Below, piece by piece: positions 55,979-64,000 of a stretch of DNA of 64,000 bases. Location of the stretch: NCBI RefSeq assembly GCF_900156695.1, contig NZ_FTOM01000001.1, positions 124,001-188,000 of the forward strand, written 5' to 3'. A model generated the notes under the pieces. The model ran no database searches, had not been told where the DNA came from, and saw nothing but the letters and a program-made list of their open reading frames with translations. Position 1 is the stretch's first letter; each line of letters begins with the position of its first letter. The position numbers were made by a program, and so were the translations under genes. Source of the DNA: Phaeovulum vinaykumarii. GTDB lineage: Bacteria; Pseudomonadota; Alphaproteobacteria; Rhodobacterales; Rhodobacteraceae.

Positions 55979-56596
55979 ATGGCCCGGATCGACTATTTTT
56001 TCTCGACACTCTCTCCCTGGACCTATCTGGCCGGCACCCGCGCCGAGGAGATCGCCGCCCGTCATGGCGCCGAGATCCGCTATCACCCGCTGGATCTGAT
56101 GGCGCTGTTCGACCGCACCGGCGGCACGCGCCCGGCCGAACGTCACCCCAACCGGATGGTCTACCGCGGCCAGGAGCTGGCGCGCTGGTCGCGTCTTCTG
56201 GGCATGGCGATCAACGTGGCGCCGCGGCACTGGCCCACCAACCCCGCGCCGTCCTCCTATGCGATCATCGCCGCGCAGGCCGCGCGCGACAAGGGCGCCA
56301 CGGGCGATCTGGGCGGGCTGTGCCATGCGATCCTGCGCGCCACCTGGGCCGAGGAAAAGGACATCGCCGAGGATGACGTGATCCGCGCCGCCCTCGAGGC
56401 CAACGGCTTTGACGGCGGGCTGGTGAGCTCGGGGCTGTTCATCGGCGCCGAGACCTATGCCCGCAATCTGGATCTGGCGGTCGAGCGGGGGGTGTTCGGG
56501 TCGCCCTTCTACATCCTGGCCGAGACCGACGAACGTTTCTGGGGCCAGGACCGGCTGGCGCTTCTGGACGCCGCTCTGGCCGGCGCCGCAGCATGA
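55979..56596 (+). CDS. 2-hydroxychromene-2-carboxylate isomerase-like (DsbA/GST kappa fold)
   Basis: 205-residue protein with the family start IDYFFSTLSPWTYLAGTR, in which Ser of SPW is the glutathione-binding serine, then YHPLDLMALFDRTGG and GVFGSPFYILAETDERFWGQDR. Family members act on glutathione adducts in naphthalene breakdown, but no other aromatic genes are near, so a general isomerase/GST-like role is likely. Coupled to the downstream hydrolase by ATGA. Confidence 0.85.
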   Translation: MARIDYFFSTLSPWTYLAGTRAEEIAARHGAEIRYHPLDLMALFDRTGGTRPAERHPNRMVYRGQELARWSRLLGMAINVAPRHWPTNPAPSSYAIIAAQAARDKGATGDLGGLCHAILRATWAEEKDIAEDDVIRAALEANGFDGGLVSSGLFIGAETYARNLDLAVERGVFGSPFYILAETDERFWGQDRLALLDAALAGAAA

Positions 56597-57435
56597 CCGC
56601 GCTGAAGATGACGACCGAGCTGCGCACGCGCATGGGGCGCGCGATTGCCGCCACCCGCTTCGGCCACGGCGACCGCCCGGCGCTGGGCGTGCATTGCATG
56701 CTGGGCCGCGCGGCCGCGTTCCAGCCGATGGCCGCGCATCTGGCCGACACGATCACGCTTCAGGCCTTCGATCTGCCCGGCCATGGCGACAGCGCCCCCT
56801 TCCCCGCGCCCGAGGATGGCGCCGAACCGCCCGAATTCCAGCGCCTGTGCACCCAGATCGCGGCCAGTTTCATCGACCGGCCCGTCGATCTGATCGGGCA
56901 TTCCTTCGGCGCCGGCATCGCGCTGCGGCTGGCCGTGGCCGCGCCCGAGGCGGTCCGCTCGCTGACGCTGATCGAGCCGGTGACCTTTGCCGCCATCGCC
57001 GATCAGCCCGAGGGCCGGGCCGAGGCCGCGGCGCTGGCCACGCTCGAGGCGCAGCTGGCCGCGGGCGAGGATCTGGAGCCGGCCGCACAGACCTTCATGG
57101 CGACCTGGGGCGCGGGCCAGCCCTGGTCCGAGATGAGCCCCGCGCGCCGCGCCCGCATGGTGGCGCGGATGCCGCTGGTGGCGCAGGCGGGCCGGGCCAA
57201 CCTGCACGACCCCGGCCGGATCCTGCGCGAGGGGGGCCTTGAGGCGATCGACGCGCCGGTGATGATGGTTCTGGGCGCCGAAAGCCCGGCGGTCGTGCAT
57301 CGCACCGCCGAGGCGCTGGCCGAACGCATGGCCGATGTCGGCCGTGCCGTGGTGCCGGGGGCGGGGCACATGCTGGTGCTGACCCATCCCCGACAGGTGG
57401 CCGATCTGGTGGCGCTGAACCTCGAGCGCAGCTAG
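56593..57435 (+). CDS. Alpha/beta hydrolase
   Basis: 280-residue hydrolase. The nucleophile is Ser104 in the elbow IGHSFGAG, with LPGHGDSAPF before it and the catalytic His in VPGAGHMLVLTHP. The acid after strand 7 appears as Glu in VLGAESP rather than Asp. No substrate can be inferred. It overlaps the isomerase-like gene by four bases, so they probably act together. Confidence 0.85.
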   Translation: MTALKMTTELRTRMGRAIAATRFGHGDRPALGVHCMLGRAAAFQPMAAHLADTITLQAFDLPGHGDSAPFPAPEDGAEPPEFQRLCTQIAASFIDRPVDLIGHSFGAGIALRLAVAAPEAVRSLTLIEPVTFAAIADQPEGRAEAAALATLEAQLAAGEDLEPAAQTFMATWGAGQPWSEMSPARRARMVARMPLVAQAGRANLHDPGRILREGGLEAIDAPVMMVLGAESPAVVHRTAEALAERMADVGRAVVPGAGHMLVLTHPRQVADLVALNLERS

Positions 57436-57488
57436 CGCGCCCAGCCCCCCGGCGCTTGGCCCCCGGCGCTTGGCCCCTGACGCGCGCG

Positions 57489-58547
57489 TCAGCCGCGAAA
57501 GAGCGCCAGCAGCGCGTCCACGTCCTCGGCGCGCGTCGACCACGAACACAAAAGCCGCGCCGACAGGAGGTCTTCGCCCGGCCCCTCGAGGCTCTGGTCG
57601 AACGGCCACATGTAATACTGCGCGCCGCCCTCATGGGCACGGACATGCGCCGCCCGCGGCAGCGCGGCAAAGACGGCATTGGCCTCGGCCGGGTGATCGA
57701 GGCGCGCGCCGGCGACGGCCTTGAGGCCCGACGCCAGGCGCGCCGCCATCGCATTGGCCTGCCCCGCCAGCCCCAGCCACAGATCGCCCTCAAGATAGGC
57801 CTGCATCTGCGCGGCCAGATAGCGATGCTTGGAGAAGAGATGCCCGCCGCGCTTGCGCCGCAGCTCGAATTCCGCGGCGCGTTCGGGGTCGAACAGGATC
57901 ACCGCCTCGACCCCGAGACAGCCGTTCTTGGTGGCGCCGAAGGACAGCACATCGACCCCCGCCCGCCAGGTCAGATCGGCCGGGCTGGCCCCCGTCGCCA
58001 CCACCGCATTGGCAAAGCGCGCGCCGTCCATGTGCACCGGCAGGCCGAAGTCCCGCGCGACATCGCAGATCCGCGCCACCTGGTCGGGGGTATAGACCGC
58101 ACCCGCCTCGGTGGAATTGCTCAGGCTGACCGCGCCGCGCTGGATGTTGTGCACGCCCGCGCGCGCGGTATGGGCGATGATGGCGCGCAATTCGTCGGGG
58201 TCCATGCGCGCGTGATCGCCCCCCACCAGCACCATCTTCGATCCGCCGATGAAGAATTCCGGCGCGCCGCATTCGTCTTCCTCGATATGGGCGTTGCGGT
58301 GGCAAAACACCCCCGCCCAGGGCGGCGTCAGACACGCCAGCGACAGCGCATTGGCCGCGGTGCCGGTGCCGACCAGATAGACGCGGGCCTTCGGGGCCTC
58401 GAAGATCTCGCGCAGGCGCGCCTCGACCGCCGCGGTCAGCGGGTCGGTGCCATAGGGCATGGCCGGCCCGGAATTGGCGGCCGTCAGCGCCTCGAGCACC
58501 TGCGGCGCGACCGGCGCGGTGTTGTCGGATGCGAAATTGAGCGGCAT
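57489..58547 (-). CDS. ltaE: Low-specificity L-threonine aldolase
   Basis: 352-residue PLP enzyme cleaving threonine and allo-threonine to glycine and acetaldehyde. The PLP lysine is Lys207 in LSFGATKNGCLGVEAV. Other blocks are NFASDNTAPVAPQVLEAL, HIEEDECGAPEFF and LPVHMDGARFANAVVATG. Length and motifs are normal. Convergent with the hydrolase gene; the stop lies in a 14-base palindrome TGACGCGCGCGTCA (57478-57491). Confidence 0.92.
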   Translation of the reverse strand: MPLNFASDNTAPVAPQVLEALTAANSGPAMPYGTDPLTAAVEARLREIFEAPKARVYLVGTGTAANALSLACLTPPWAGVFCHRNAHIEEDECGAPEFFIGGSKMVLVGGDHARMDPDELRAIIAHTARAGVHNIQRGAVSLSNSTEAGAVYTPDQVARICDVARDFGLPVHMDGARFANAVVATGASPADLTWRAGVDVLSFGATKNGCLGVEAVILFDPERAAEFELRRKRGGHLFSKHRYLAAQMQAYLEGDLWLGLAGQANAMAARLASGLKAVAGARLDHPAEANAVFAALPRAAHVRAHEGGAQYYMWPFDQSLEGPGEDLLSARLLCSWSTRAEDVDALLALFRG

Positions 58548-58625
58548 GGGGGGTGTCCTTCATCTTGTCCGATCCTGCGGCGGGGGACAGCGGCGCCGGG
58601 ACAGGCCGGCCACAGCCCGCGGCAT

Positions 58626-59078
58626 TCAGAGCGGATGGTCGAGGATATGATCTTCCCAATCCTCTTCGGGGATCTCGAATTCGGGCACGGTCCAGCCGCG
58701 CACCGATTGCCCGGCGCGATGCACCGCCTCCGGGTCGCCCGAGATCAGCGGGTGCCAGTCCGGCAGCGGCTTGCCCTCGAAGCGCAGCTTATAGGCACAG
58801 CTGTCGGGCATCCAATAAGCGATTTCCGCGATCGTGGCCGGGGTGAAGCGCACGCATTCGGGCACGAACTGGTGGCGGATCTCGTATTGCGCGCAACGGC
58901 AGGTCTCGCCGTCCAGCAGGCGGCAGGCGACACGGGTGAAGGCCAGTTCGCCCGTATCCTCGTATTCGATCTTGTTCAGACAGCACTTGCCGCAGCCGTC
59001 GCAGAGCGCCTCCCATTCGGAAGGGTTCAGCCGGCCCAGCGGCAGCTCCCAGAACCGCGGGCGCAGCGGCTCAGACAT
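58626..59078 (-). CDS. YcgN-family cysteine-cluster protein
   Basis: 150-residue protein of the UPF0260/YcgN group. The Cys set is visible: LCDGCGKCCLNKIE near residues 25-38, ACRLLDGETCRCAQY and FVPECVRFTP. These probably bind a metal or Fe-S cluster. Function unestablished. Start 59078 (MSEPLRPRFWELP) overlaps the ribF stop by eight bases, so it is the second gene of a ribF unit. Confidence 0.85.
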   Translation of the reverse strand: MSEPLRPRFWELPLGRLNPSEWEALCDGCGKCCLNKIEYEDTGELAFTRVACRLLDGETCRCAQYEIRHQFVPECVRFTPATIAEIAYWMPDSCAYKLRFEGKPLPDWHPLISGDPEAVHRAGQSVRGWTVPEFEIPEEDWEDHILDHPL

Positions 59079-59997
59079 CGGCCAGGATCGCCCGTGCGCG
59101 GGCACAATCGGCCCCCATCTGCGCCACCAGCGCATCGAGCCCGTCGAATTTCATCTCGGGGCGCAGATAGTCGACCAGCGCAACCGAAAGATGCTGGCCA
59201 TAAAGATCACCTTCGAAATCAAGAAGATGCACCTCGAGGTTGGGCGCGTTCTCGCCAAACATCGGGCGCACGCCCAGGCTGGCGGCGCCCCAACGCGGCC
59301 CCGCCTGCGGGCCGGTCAGGATATCGACCAGCACCGCATAGACGCCCAGCCGCGGCAGATGCAGCCCCTCGACGCCCATATTGGCGGTGGGAAAGCCCAG
59401 ATCGCGGCCGCGCTTGTCGCCGTGGCGCACCGCGCCCTCGATCCGGTGCCAATGGCCCAGCATGGCGGCGGCATCGCGCGGGCGGCCCTCGGCCAGGGCG
59501 GTTCGGATCGCGGTCGAGGACACCTCGACCCCGCCCTCGGTCTCCAGCAGCTCGGCCACCGAAACGCCGAAGCCGTGGCGCGCGCCCAGCGCCTGAAGCA
59601 GCGTCACCGTGCCCGCGCGCCCCTTGCCGAAGCGGAAATCGGCGCCGACGGTGACATGCGACACGCCCAGGCCCTCGACCAGGACGGCGCGCACGAAGGT
59701 CTCGGGCTCCATCGCGGCCAGCTCGGCATCAAAGGGCAATTCGAACAGCCGTTCGACCCCCAGCTTCTCGAACCGGTGGCCGCGGGCCTCGGCGTTCATC
59801 AGGCGAAAGGCGGGGGCATCGGGCGCGAAGAAGGCGCGCGGATGCGGCTCGAAGGTGACGACGCCCAGGGGCCCCTGCGCGCGCGCCGTGTCGATCACGC
59901 GGCGGTGGCCCAGATGGACACCGTCGAAGTTGCCCATCGCCACCGACGCCCCGCGCGCGGCAACAGGCACGCCTTGCCAATGGGTGAAAGTCTGCAT
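59071..59997 (-). CDS. ribF: Bifunctional riboflavin kinase / FAD synthetase
   Basis: 308-residue enzyme making FMN and FAD. The N-terminal adenylyltransferase has VAMGNFDGVHLGHRRVIDTA and TVGADFRFGKGRAGT. The C-terminal kinase has GHWHRIEGAVRHGDKRGRDL (abridged), GFPTANMG and LEVHLLDFEGDLYG. Normal length. ATG 59997; downstream overlap with the YcgN-like gene. Confidence 0.94.
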   Translation of the reverse strand: MQTFTHWQGVPVAARGASVAMGNFDGVHLGHRRVIDTARAQGPLGVVTFEPHPRAFFAPDAPAFRLMNAEARGHRFEKLGVERLFELPFDAELAAMEPETFVRAVLVEGLGVSHVTVGADFRFGKGRAGTVTLLQALGARHGFGVSVAELLETEGGVEVSSTAIRTALAEGRPRDAAAMLGHWHRIEGAVRHGDKRGRDLGFPTANMGVEGLHLPRLGVYAVLVDILTGPQAGPRWGAASLGVRPMFGENAPNLEVHLLDFEGDLYGQHLSVALVDYLRPEMKFDGLDALVAQMGADCARARAILADV

Positions 59998-60036
59998 GTC
60001 CCCGCGTCTTTCAAACGGCGGGTCCGCCCCGCCGGA

Positions 60037-60480
60037 TCAGTCGAACTTGCGCGAGGGTGCCAGAACCAGCGCCTCGCCCTTCAGCACGACCGTATCGCCC
60101 ACCGCGCAGTGGGTTTCAAGGGTCACCCGGCGCCGGTTGTGGTCGATGGCGGTCACCTTGACCTCGGCATAGACCATGTCGCCGGGGCGCACGGGGGCCA
60201 GGAACTTCAGCGACTGGCCCAGATAGATCGTGCCATGGCCGGGAAGCTGCTCGCCGATCACCGCCGAGATCAGCCCCGCGGTCAGCATGCCATGGGCGAT
60301 GCGGCCCTCGAAGACGGTCTCGCGGGCGTAATCGTCATCCAGATGCACCGGATTGTGATCGGTCGAGACCTCCGCGAACATCTCGATGTCGCGGTCGGTG
60401 ATCTCCTTGCGCAGATACCGGACCATGCCGATTTCCAGATCTTCGATGCAAATGGTTCCGCGCGGCATGTTGTCGAGCAT
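60037..60480 (-). CDS. MaoC-type (R)-specific enoyl-CoA hydratase
   Basis: 147-residue single hot-dog hydratase of the MaoC/PhaJ type. The active-site motif is TDHNPVHLDDDYARETVF (Asp and His of the hydratase-2 signature), then GRIAHGMLTAGLISAVIG. Such enzymes hydrate enoyl-CoA to (R)-3-hydroxyacyl-CoA, feeding polyhydroxyalkanoate or other pathways; some act on other CoA esters. Start 60480 follows AGGAGAG very closely; an ATG at 60468 is the alternative. Confidence 0.85.
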   Translation of the reverse strand: MLDNMPRGTICIEDLEIGMVRYLRKEITDRDIEMFAEVSTDHNPVHLDDDYARETVFEGRIAHGMLTAGLISAVIGEQLPGHGTIYLGQSLKFLAPVRPGDMVYAEVKVTAIDHNRRRVTLETHCAVGDTVVLKGEALVLAPSRKFD

Positions 60481-60630
60481 CTCTCCTGACCCCGCTGATT
60501 CATGTTGCGGTGCAGCATAGAGATGCGGGCTCATATTGCAAGCCTCCACGAAAGAAATCATCGCCGCACGGCAGGATGGCGCAACAATCTTACCTTTCCG
60601 TTTTCGAGACACCCGTCTCCCCAAAGGCGC

Positions 60631-60652
60631 AGAGCCCCCGAAAGGGGGCTCT
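60631..60652. terminator. Perfect hairpin with GAAA loop
   Basis: AGAGCCCCC, GAAA, GGGGGCTCT between the HAD gene (stop 60731) and the MaoC gene. No T-run on either strand; probable terminator of the HAD gene. Confidence 0.5.
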
Positions 60653-60730
60653 GGCGGGCGGCGGCCCCTCGATGGGGGCGCCGTCCGCCCCCCCCCCGTC
60701 AGCTCGCTTCCCGGACCCGCCGCACAAGGC

Positions 60731-61609
60731 TCAGCGCAACCGCCCCATCGCGTAAAGCGGCGCGACCTGGCGCGCGGACAGCCAGGCCTCCAGAAGCGCG
60801 GGATCGGGGGTCTCCACATCGGGGCCGAAATGCTCGGCCGCCAAGCCCCCGGTGATGAAGAGCGCGTCCAGATCCTCGCCCATCGCCCCGACCAGATCGG
60901 TATTGACCCCGTCGCCGATGGCCAGGATCCGCCCTTCCTCGGCCCCGCCCAGCGCCGCCAGACGCCGCGCGGCCAGATCATAGATCGGCGGATGCGGCTT
61001 GCCGAAATAGAGCGCCTGCCCCCCCATCTCCTCATAGAGCGCCGCCAGCGCCCCCGCGCAATAGATCCGCTGATCGCCCACATCGACCACGATATCGGGG
61101 TTGGCACACAAAAGCGGCAGGCCGCGCGTCTTGGCCAGCAGGAACCGCGGGCGGTAATCCTCGGGCACCTCGGTCATCTCCTCGAAGGGGCCGGTGCAGA
61201 CGATGCCCTCGGCCTCCTCCAGGGGCACGCGCTCGATCGCGGGGCTGTCCCGGTGCTCGGGCGGGATGTCGCTGAAGAAGCCGTCGTCCTTCGCCGGGCC
61301 CAGATGCCAGACCCGCCGCCCGACCGCGCCCGACAGCATCGCATCCTGCGCCGCATCCCCCGAGGTCACCACCGCATCCCAGGCCGCACGCGGCACGCCC
61401 ATCGCATCCAGCGTGGCGATGACCGCCGCCGAGGGGCGCGGCGCATTGGTGATCAAGATGACCTTGCCGCCCGCGGCGCGAAACGCGCTCAGCGCCGCCA
61501 CGGCGCCGTCAAAGGGGCGGATGCCGTTATGCAGCACCCCCCAGATGTCGCAATAAACCGCCTGGTAGCGCGGCGCGAGGTCAGCCAGCGAGGAGAGGAT
61601 GCGCGTCAT
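60731..61609 (-). CDS. NagD-like HAD hydrolase (TIGR01459 type)
   Basis: 292-residue class II HAD phosphatase. The nucleophile motif is YCDIWGVLHNGI with Asp21; motif II is LITNAPR, the Lys is in ALYFGKPHPPIYD and motif IV in ILAIGDGVNTDLVGAMGED. The family dephosphorylates small phosphorylated metabolites; the substrate here is unknown. ATG 61609. A G-rich stretch (61744-61771 on the minus strand) lies upstream. Confidence 0.88.
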   Translation of the reverse strand: MTRILSSLADLAPRYQAVYCDIWGVLHNGIRPFDGAVAALSAFRAAGGKVILITNAPRPSAAVIATLDAMGVPRAAWDAVVTSGDAAQDAMLSGAVGRRVWHLGPAKDDGFFSDIPPEHRDSPAIERVPLEEAEGIVCTGPFEEMTEVPEDYRPRFLLAKTRGLPLLCANPDIVVDVGDQRIYCAGALAALYEEMGGQALYFGKPHPPIYDLAARRLAALGGAEEGRILAIGDGVNTDLVGAMGEDLDALFITGGLAAEHFGPDVETPDPALLEAWLSARQVAPLYAMGRLR

Positions 61610-61862
61610 GGGAAAGCTCTTTCGGCTCGTGGAAAGTCAGGGCAGACGGCGCATCGGCGCCGCCGCGGGCGGTATATGGCACGCATGTAACGGAAAGGCA
61701 AAGCGCGCCCCGCCCCCCGAACTGCCCCCCGCGGGCAGGGCCGCCCCGCCCCTGCCCCCACCAACGCCCCCGCCAACGCAAGCGGGGCGGAGGTTTCCCC
61801 CCGCCCCGCAAACCGTCCCGCGCCCGGCCCCCATTCGGAGTCGGCCGCTCCCTGCGCCGCGA

Positions 61863-62780
61863 TCAGACCTTCAGCGCCGGGATGATCTGTTTCTTGCGGC
61901 TCATGATGCCCGGCAGGACCACGGTGTCGCCGGCCACGGTGCAGCCGAACGACGCCTCGGCGATCTTCTTGACCAGATCGTTCGGCACCAGAAGCGTGGC
62001 TTCCTCGTTGAGGATGTCGACCACGAACAGCAGCACCTGATCGGCACCGTCTTCCCTGGCCACGTCGACCATCGAGGCCATCAGGCTGTCCTTGCGGTCC
62101 AGCACCAGCTTGGGCGCGGTGGTTTCCAGAACCGAAACCCGCAGGGCGGTGCCGTCTACGGTGTATTCCTTGCTGTCCATGCGCAGCAGTTCCGCGTCCG
62201 AGAAGGCCGAGACATCGGATTTCGCCTCGAACATGGCCGCGGCCAGCTCGCCGATGTCCACGCCCAGATCGGCGGCCAGCTTCTCGCAGACGGCCTTGTC
62301 ATGCGCGGTGGTGGTGGGGCTGCGGAATTCCAGCGTGTCGGACAGGATGCACGACAGCATCGCGCCCTTGATGCCGCGCGGCGCGCGCGCCAGATCGTCG
62401 CCGATCAGGTCGTGCATGATCGTGGCGGTGCAGGCCAGCGGGCGGATGGTGATGTCGATCGGGCCCTTGGTTTCCAGCCCGCCCACCAGCTTGTGGTGGT
62501 CGATGATGGCGGTGATGTCGGCCGCGTTGATGCCCTCGGGCAGCTCGGCGGGGTTGTTGGTGTCCACGATCACCACCGGCGCGCCAGCCTCGACGCCCGA
62601 GATGATCTCGGGCATGTCCAGCCCCCAATGCGCGACGACAAAGGCGGCCTCGGTGTTGGGCGCACCCAGCAGCACGGGCTGGGCGGGGGTGCCCTTCACC
62701 TCGTTCAGATACCAGGCCCAGATGATGGGCGCGCCGGTCGAATCGGTGTCGGGGGCCTTGTGGCCGAAAACCTTGATCAT
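61863..62780 (-). CDS. ppaC: Manganese-dependent inorganic pyrophosphatase (family II)
   Basis: 305-residue DHH-family pyrophosphatase. Metal ligands are in FGHKAPDTDS (His7, Asp11, Asp13), VIVDTNNPAELP and IIDHHKLVGG. The C-terminal substrate motif SRKKQIIPAL is intact. It hydrolyses pyrophosphate from biosynthesis. ATG 62780 behind GAGGTCC. No CBS domains, so not nucleotide-regulated. Confidence 0.94.
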   Translation of the reverse strand: MIKVFGHKAPDTDSTGAPIIWAWYLNEVKGTPAQPVLLGAPNTEAAFVVAHWGLDMPEIISGVEAGAPVVIVDTNNPAELPEGINAADITAIIDHHKLVGGLETKGPIDITIRPLACTATIMHDLIGDDLARAPRGIKGAMLSCILSDTLEFRSPTTTAHDKAVCEKLAADLGVDIGELAAAMFEAKSDVSAFSDAELLRMDSKEYTVDGTALRVSVLETTAPKLVLDRKDSLMASMVDVAREDGADQVLLFVVDILNEEATLLVPNDLVKKIAEASFGCTVAGDTVVLPGIMSRKKQIIPALKV

Positions 62781-62913
62781 GTGGACCTCGAAAGCAGAAG
62801 GGGAATTCTCGCGCGCCTTATAGGGACCGGCGGCGGCTTTGTCACCCGCCGCGCATGCGGGTTTTTCCGCGCTGCGGCATGGTCGGCTGCACCCCTCGCA
62901 AGCGCGCCCCTTC

Positions 62914-63981
62914 TCAGCGTGGCTCTGCTTCGGGCAGCTCCATTTCAACCGGCCCTATCTCAACCGGAAGAGCCAGACGTTCGATGCGGAACCCCTCGGC
63001 GGCCAGCCGCGCCAGCACCCCGCCCGGCCCCGGCAGATGCAGCGCCCCCACCGCCACCAGGATCGGCCCCTCTTCGGCCGCTGCCACCATCGGCGCAATC
63101 CAGGCCGCGTTGCGCCGGTCCATCAGGATGTCCTGGGTGACGGCGATCTGGGCCTCGGCCCGGTCCCGCGACAGCCCCGAATGGCGCAAGGTGTCGAACT
63201 TGCCGAATTCCCAGATCAGCCAGATCTTCTGGGCGAAATAGGCCCGCGCCAGGGTGGCGGTGTAATCGTCGGCGCGTTCGGCCATGCCCAGGCTGGCCAG
63301 GATCAGATCCACCTCGTCCTGCGGCGAAAGCTCCCCGAAAAGCTTGAACACCGTGTCAAAGGGCTCGAGCCCCGCGACCGGCACGCCCGCCTCCGCAGCC
63401 GCCGCCATCAGCCGTTCGTCCAGCCCCTTGGCGCCGGCGCCCTGTTCGGCCATCGCGCAGGGCGACAGCGCCAGCGTCATCGCCACATACCAGGGCTTGA
63501 ACTTGGCCGCCAGGATCGCCGGGATGCCCCGCGCCTCGACCGCCGCCGAAAGCCGCGCCCAATCCTGCGCCGACAGCCGTTCGGGCAGCGTCGGCCCGGT
63601 CATGGTGAACATCAGCGAGGGATCGCGCGCCAGCGCCGCCTGAAGCGCGGCCTGATCCTCGGGGCTGGCCTCCATCAGCACGCGCCGCGCGCCGCGCAGA
63701 ACCGGAGCCGCCGCCGCGACAAGGGCATCATGGCGCGGGTCGGCGAAATGATAGGTGCCCAGAAGCGTGATCTGGGCGGTGCCGCGGGTGGCGCGCCACA
63801 TCAGCCCCTCGGCATAGGGGGCCTGGGCCGCGGCGCGTTCGATCGCGGCGCGGTCGGCCGCCGGCAGTTCGGCCAGCATGTCGGCACCGGCACAGAGCGC
63901 GCGCGCAGGCGCGGCCCCCGCCCCCGCGAGCGCCAGCGCCAGCGGGACCAGCAGCGCCCCCGCCCTCAGGGTCTTGAGCAC
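62914..63981 (-). CDS. TraB/GumN-family protein (start uncertain, near right edge)
   Basis: About 355 residues. A signal-peptide-like hydrophobic stretch (LLVPLALALAGAGAAPARA) precedes the TraB/GumN body: ITLLGTYHFADPRHDAL with the conserved GTxH motif, VLMEASPED and ILVAVGALHLPGPGGV. These resemble Tiki-type metalloproteases, but bacterial function is not established. The shown start is GTG at 63981; the frame stays open to the window edge, so an ATG further out is possible. Secreted or periplasmic. Confidence 0.82.
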   Translation of the reverse strand: MLKTLRAGALLVPLALALAGAGAAPARALCAGADMLAELPAADRAAIERAAAQAPYAEGLMWRATRGTAQITLLGTYHFADPRHDALVAAAAPVLRGARRVLMEASPEDQAALQAALARDPSLMFTMTGPTLPERLSAQDWARLSAAVEARGIPAILAAKFKPWYVAMTLALSPCAMAEQGAGAKGLDERLMAAAAEAGVPVAGLEPFDTVFKLFGELSPQDEVDLILASLGMAERADDYTATLARAYFAQKIWLIWEFGKFDTLRHSGLSRDRAEAQIAVTQDILMDRRNAAWIAPMVAAAEEGPILVAVGALHLPGPGGVLARLAAEGFRIERLALPVEIGPVEMELPEAEPR

Positions 63982-64000
63982 CGCCCCCGCCCCCTGCCAC

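Noticed and set aside
57436-57491. Direct repeat CCGGCGCTTGGCCCC and palindrome TGACGCGCGCGTCA as a mobile-element scar
   Set aside because: Short, within a convergent intergenic gap and overlapping the ltaE stop; no transposase or target duplication. Probably a small local duplication.

Overview
The window is very GC-rich chromosomal DNA from an alphaproteobacterium, most likely Rhodobacterales (Rhodobacteraceae/Paracoccaceae). The evidence is the GcrA cell-cycle regulator, a PutA with a divergent Lrp-type PutR, a Pth with an Ala/Pro-rich tail, the HutW/HutX heme genes, and strong third-position GC bias with many ATGA gene overlaps. I see no rRNA, tRNA, insertion sequence, prophage or convincing CRISPR array. 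Both ends cut through genes: hutW on the left, and probably the first codons of a TraB/GumN gene on the right.

Layout. 1-6.5 kb is a heme-iron module: hutW (partial) and hutX, a TonB-dependent heme receptor on the other strand, then exbB-exbD-exbD-tonB. 6.6-7.3 kb is a coupled YjhX/GNAT pair matching the E. coli TopAI-YjhQ toxin-antitoxin arrangement. 7.6-9.6 kb is a chemoreceptor. 10-13.8 kb holds a luciferase-like monooxygenase, a small XRE-type regulator, an acetyl-CoA hydrolase/CoA-transferase and a stand-alone AsnC ligand domain. 13.8-17.9 kb is proline catabolism (putA/putR). 18.2-24.4 kb is a peptide ABC importer operon (binding protein, two permeases, two ATPases) ending in an M19 dipeptidase. 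24.4-27.4 kb has an FkbM methyltransferase cut short by an amber codon, pth and an amidase.

27.4-29.2 kb carries a candidate minimal RiPP locus: a 76-residue peptide gene with a Cys-rich C-terminal stretch, a hairpin, then a radical SAM/SPASM maturase. 29.4-34 kb has a YitT-like membrane protein, an SMR protein, typA/bipA and an orphan peptide-binding protein whose Shine-Dalgarno sequence lies inside a 13-bp stem. 34.5-38.5 kb is a 1335-residue secreted RTX/VWA protein. 38.7-42.1 kb has a ModE-type HTH protein, gcrA, clpX and clpP. 42.4-45.6 kb pairs a free periplasmic PDC/Cache-like sensor with a large chemoreceptor that ends in a CheR-tether-like pentapeptide. 45.6-47.15 kb is about 1.5 kb without a believable gene.

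47.15-53.5 kb: SseB-like protein, nhaA, capsule-export genes (KpsT-like, KpsE-like) with kdsA, and a Nif11-like small protein. 53.6-64 kb is mostly housekeeping: alcohol dehydrogenase, prs, a HCCA-isomerase-like/hydrolase pair, ltaE, a YcgN-like protein, ribF, a MaoC hydratase, a HAD phosphatase, ppaC and a TraB/GumN protein.

The most promising leads for something undescribed are the peptide/radical-SAM pair, the PDC sensor/chemoreceptor pair, the Asn-substituted ExbD and the gene-free repeat-bearing region. All calls rest on reading the sequence; no database search was run.
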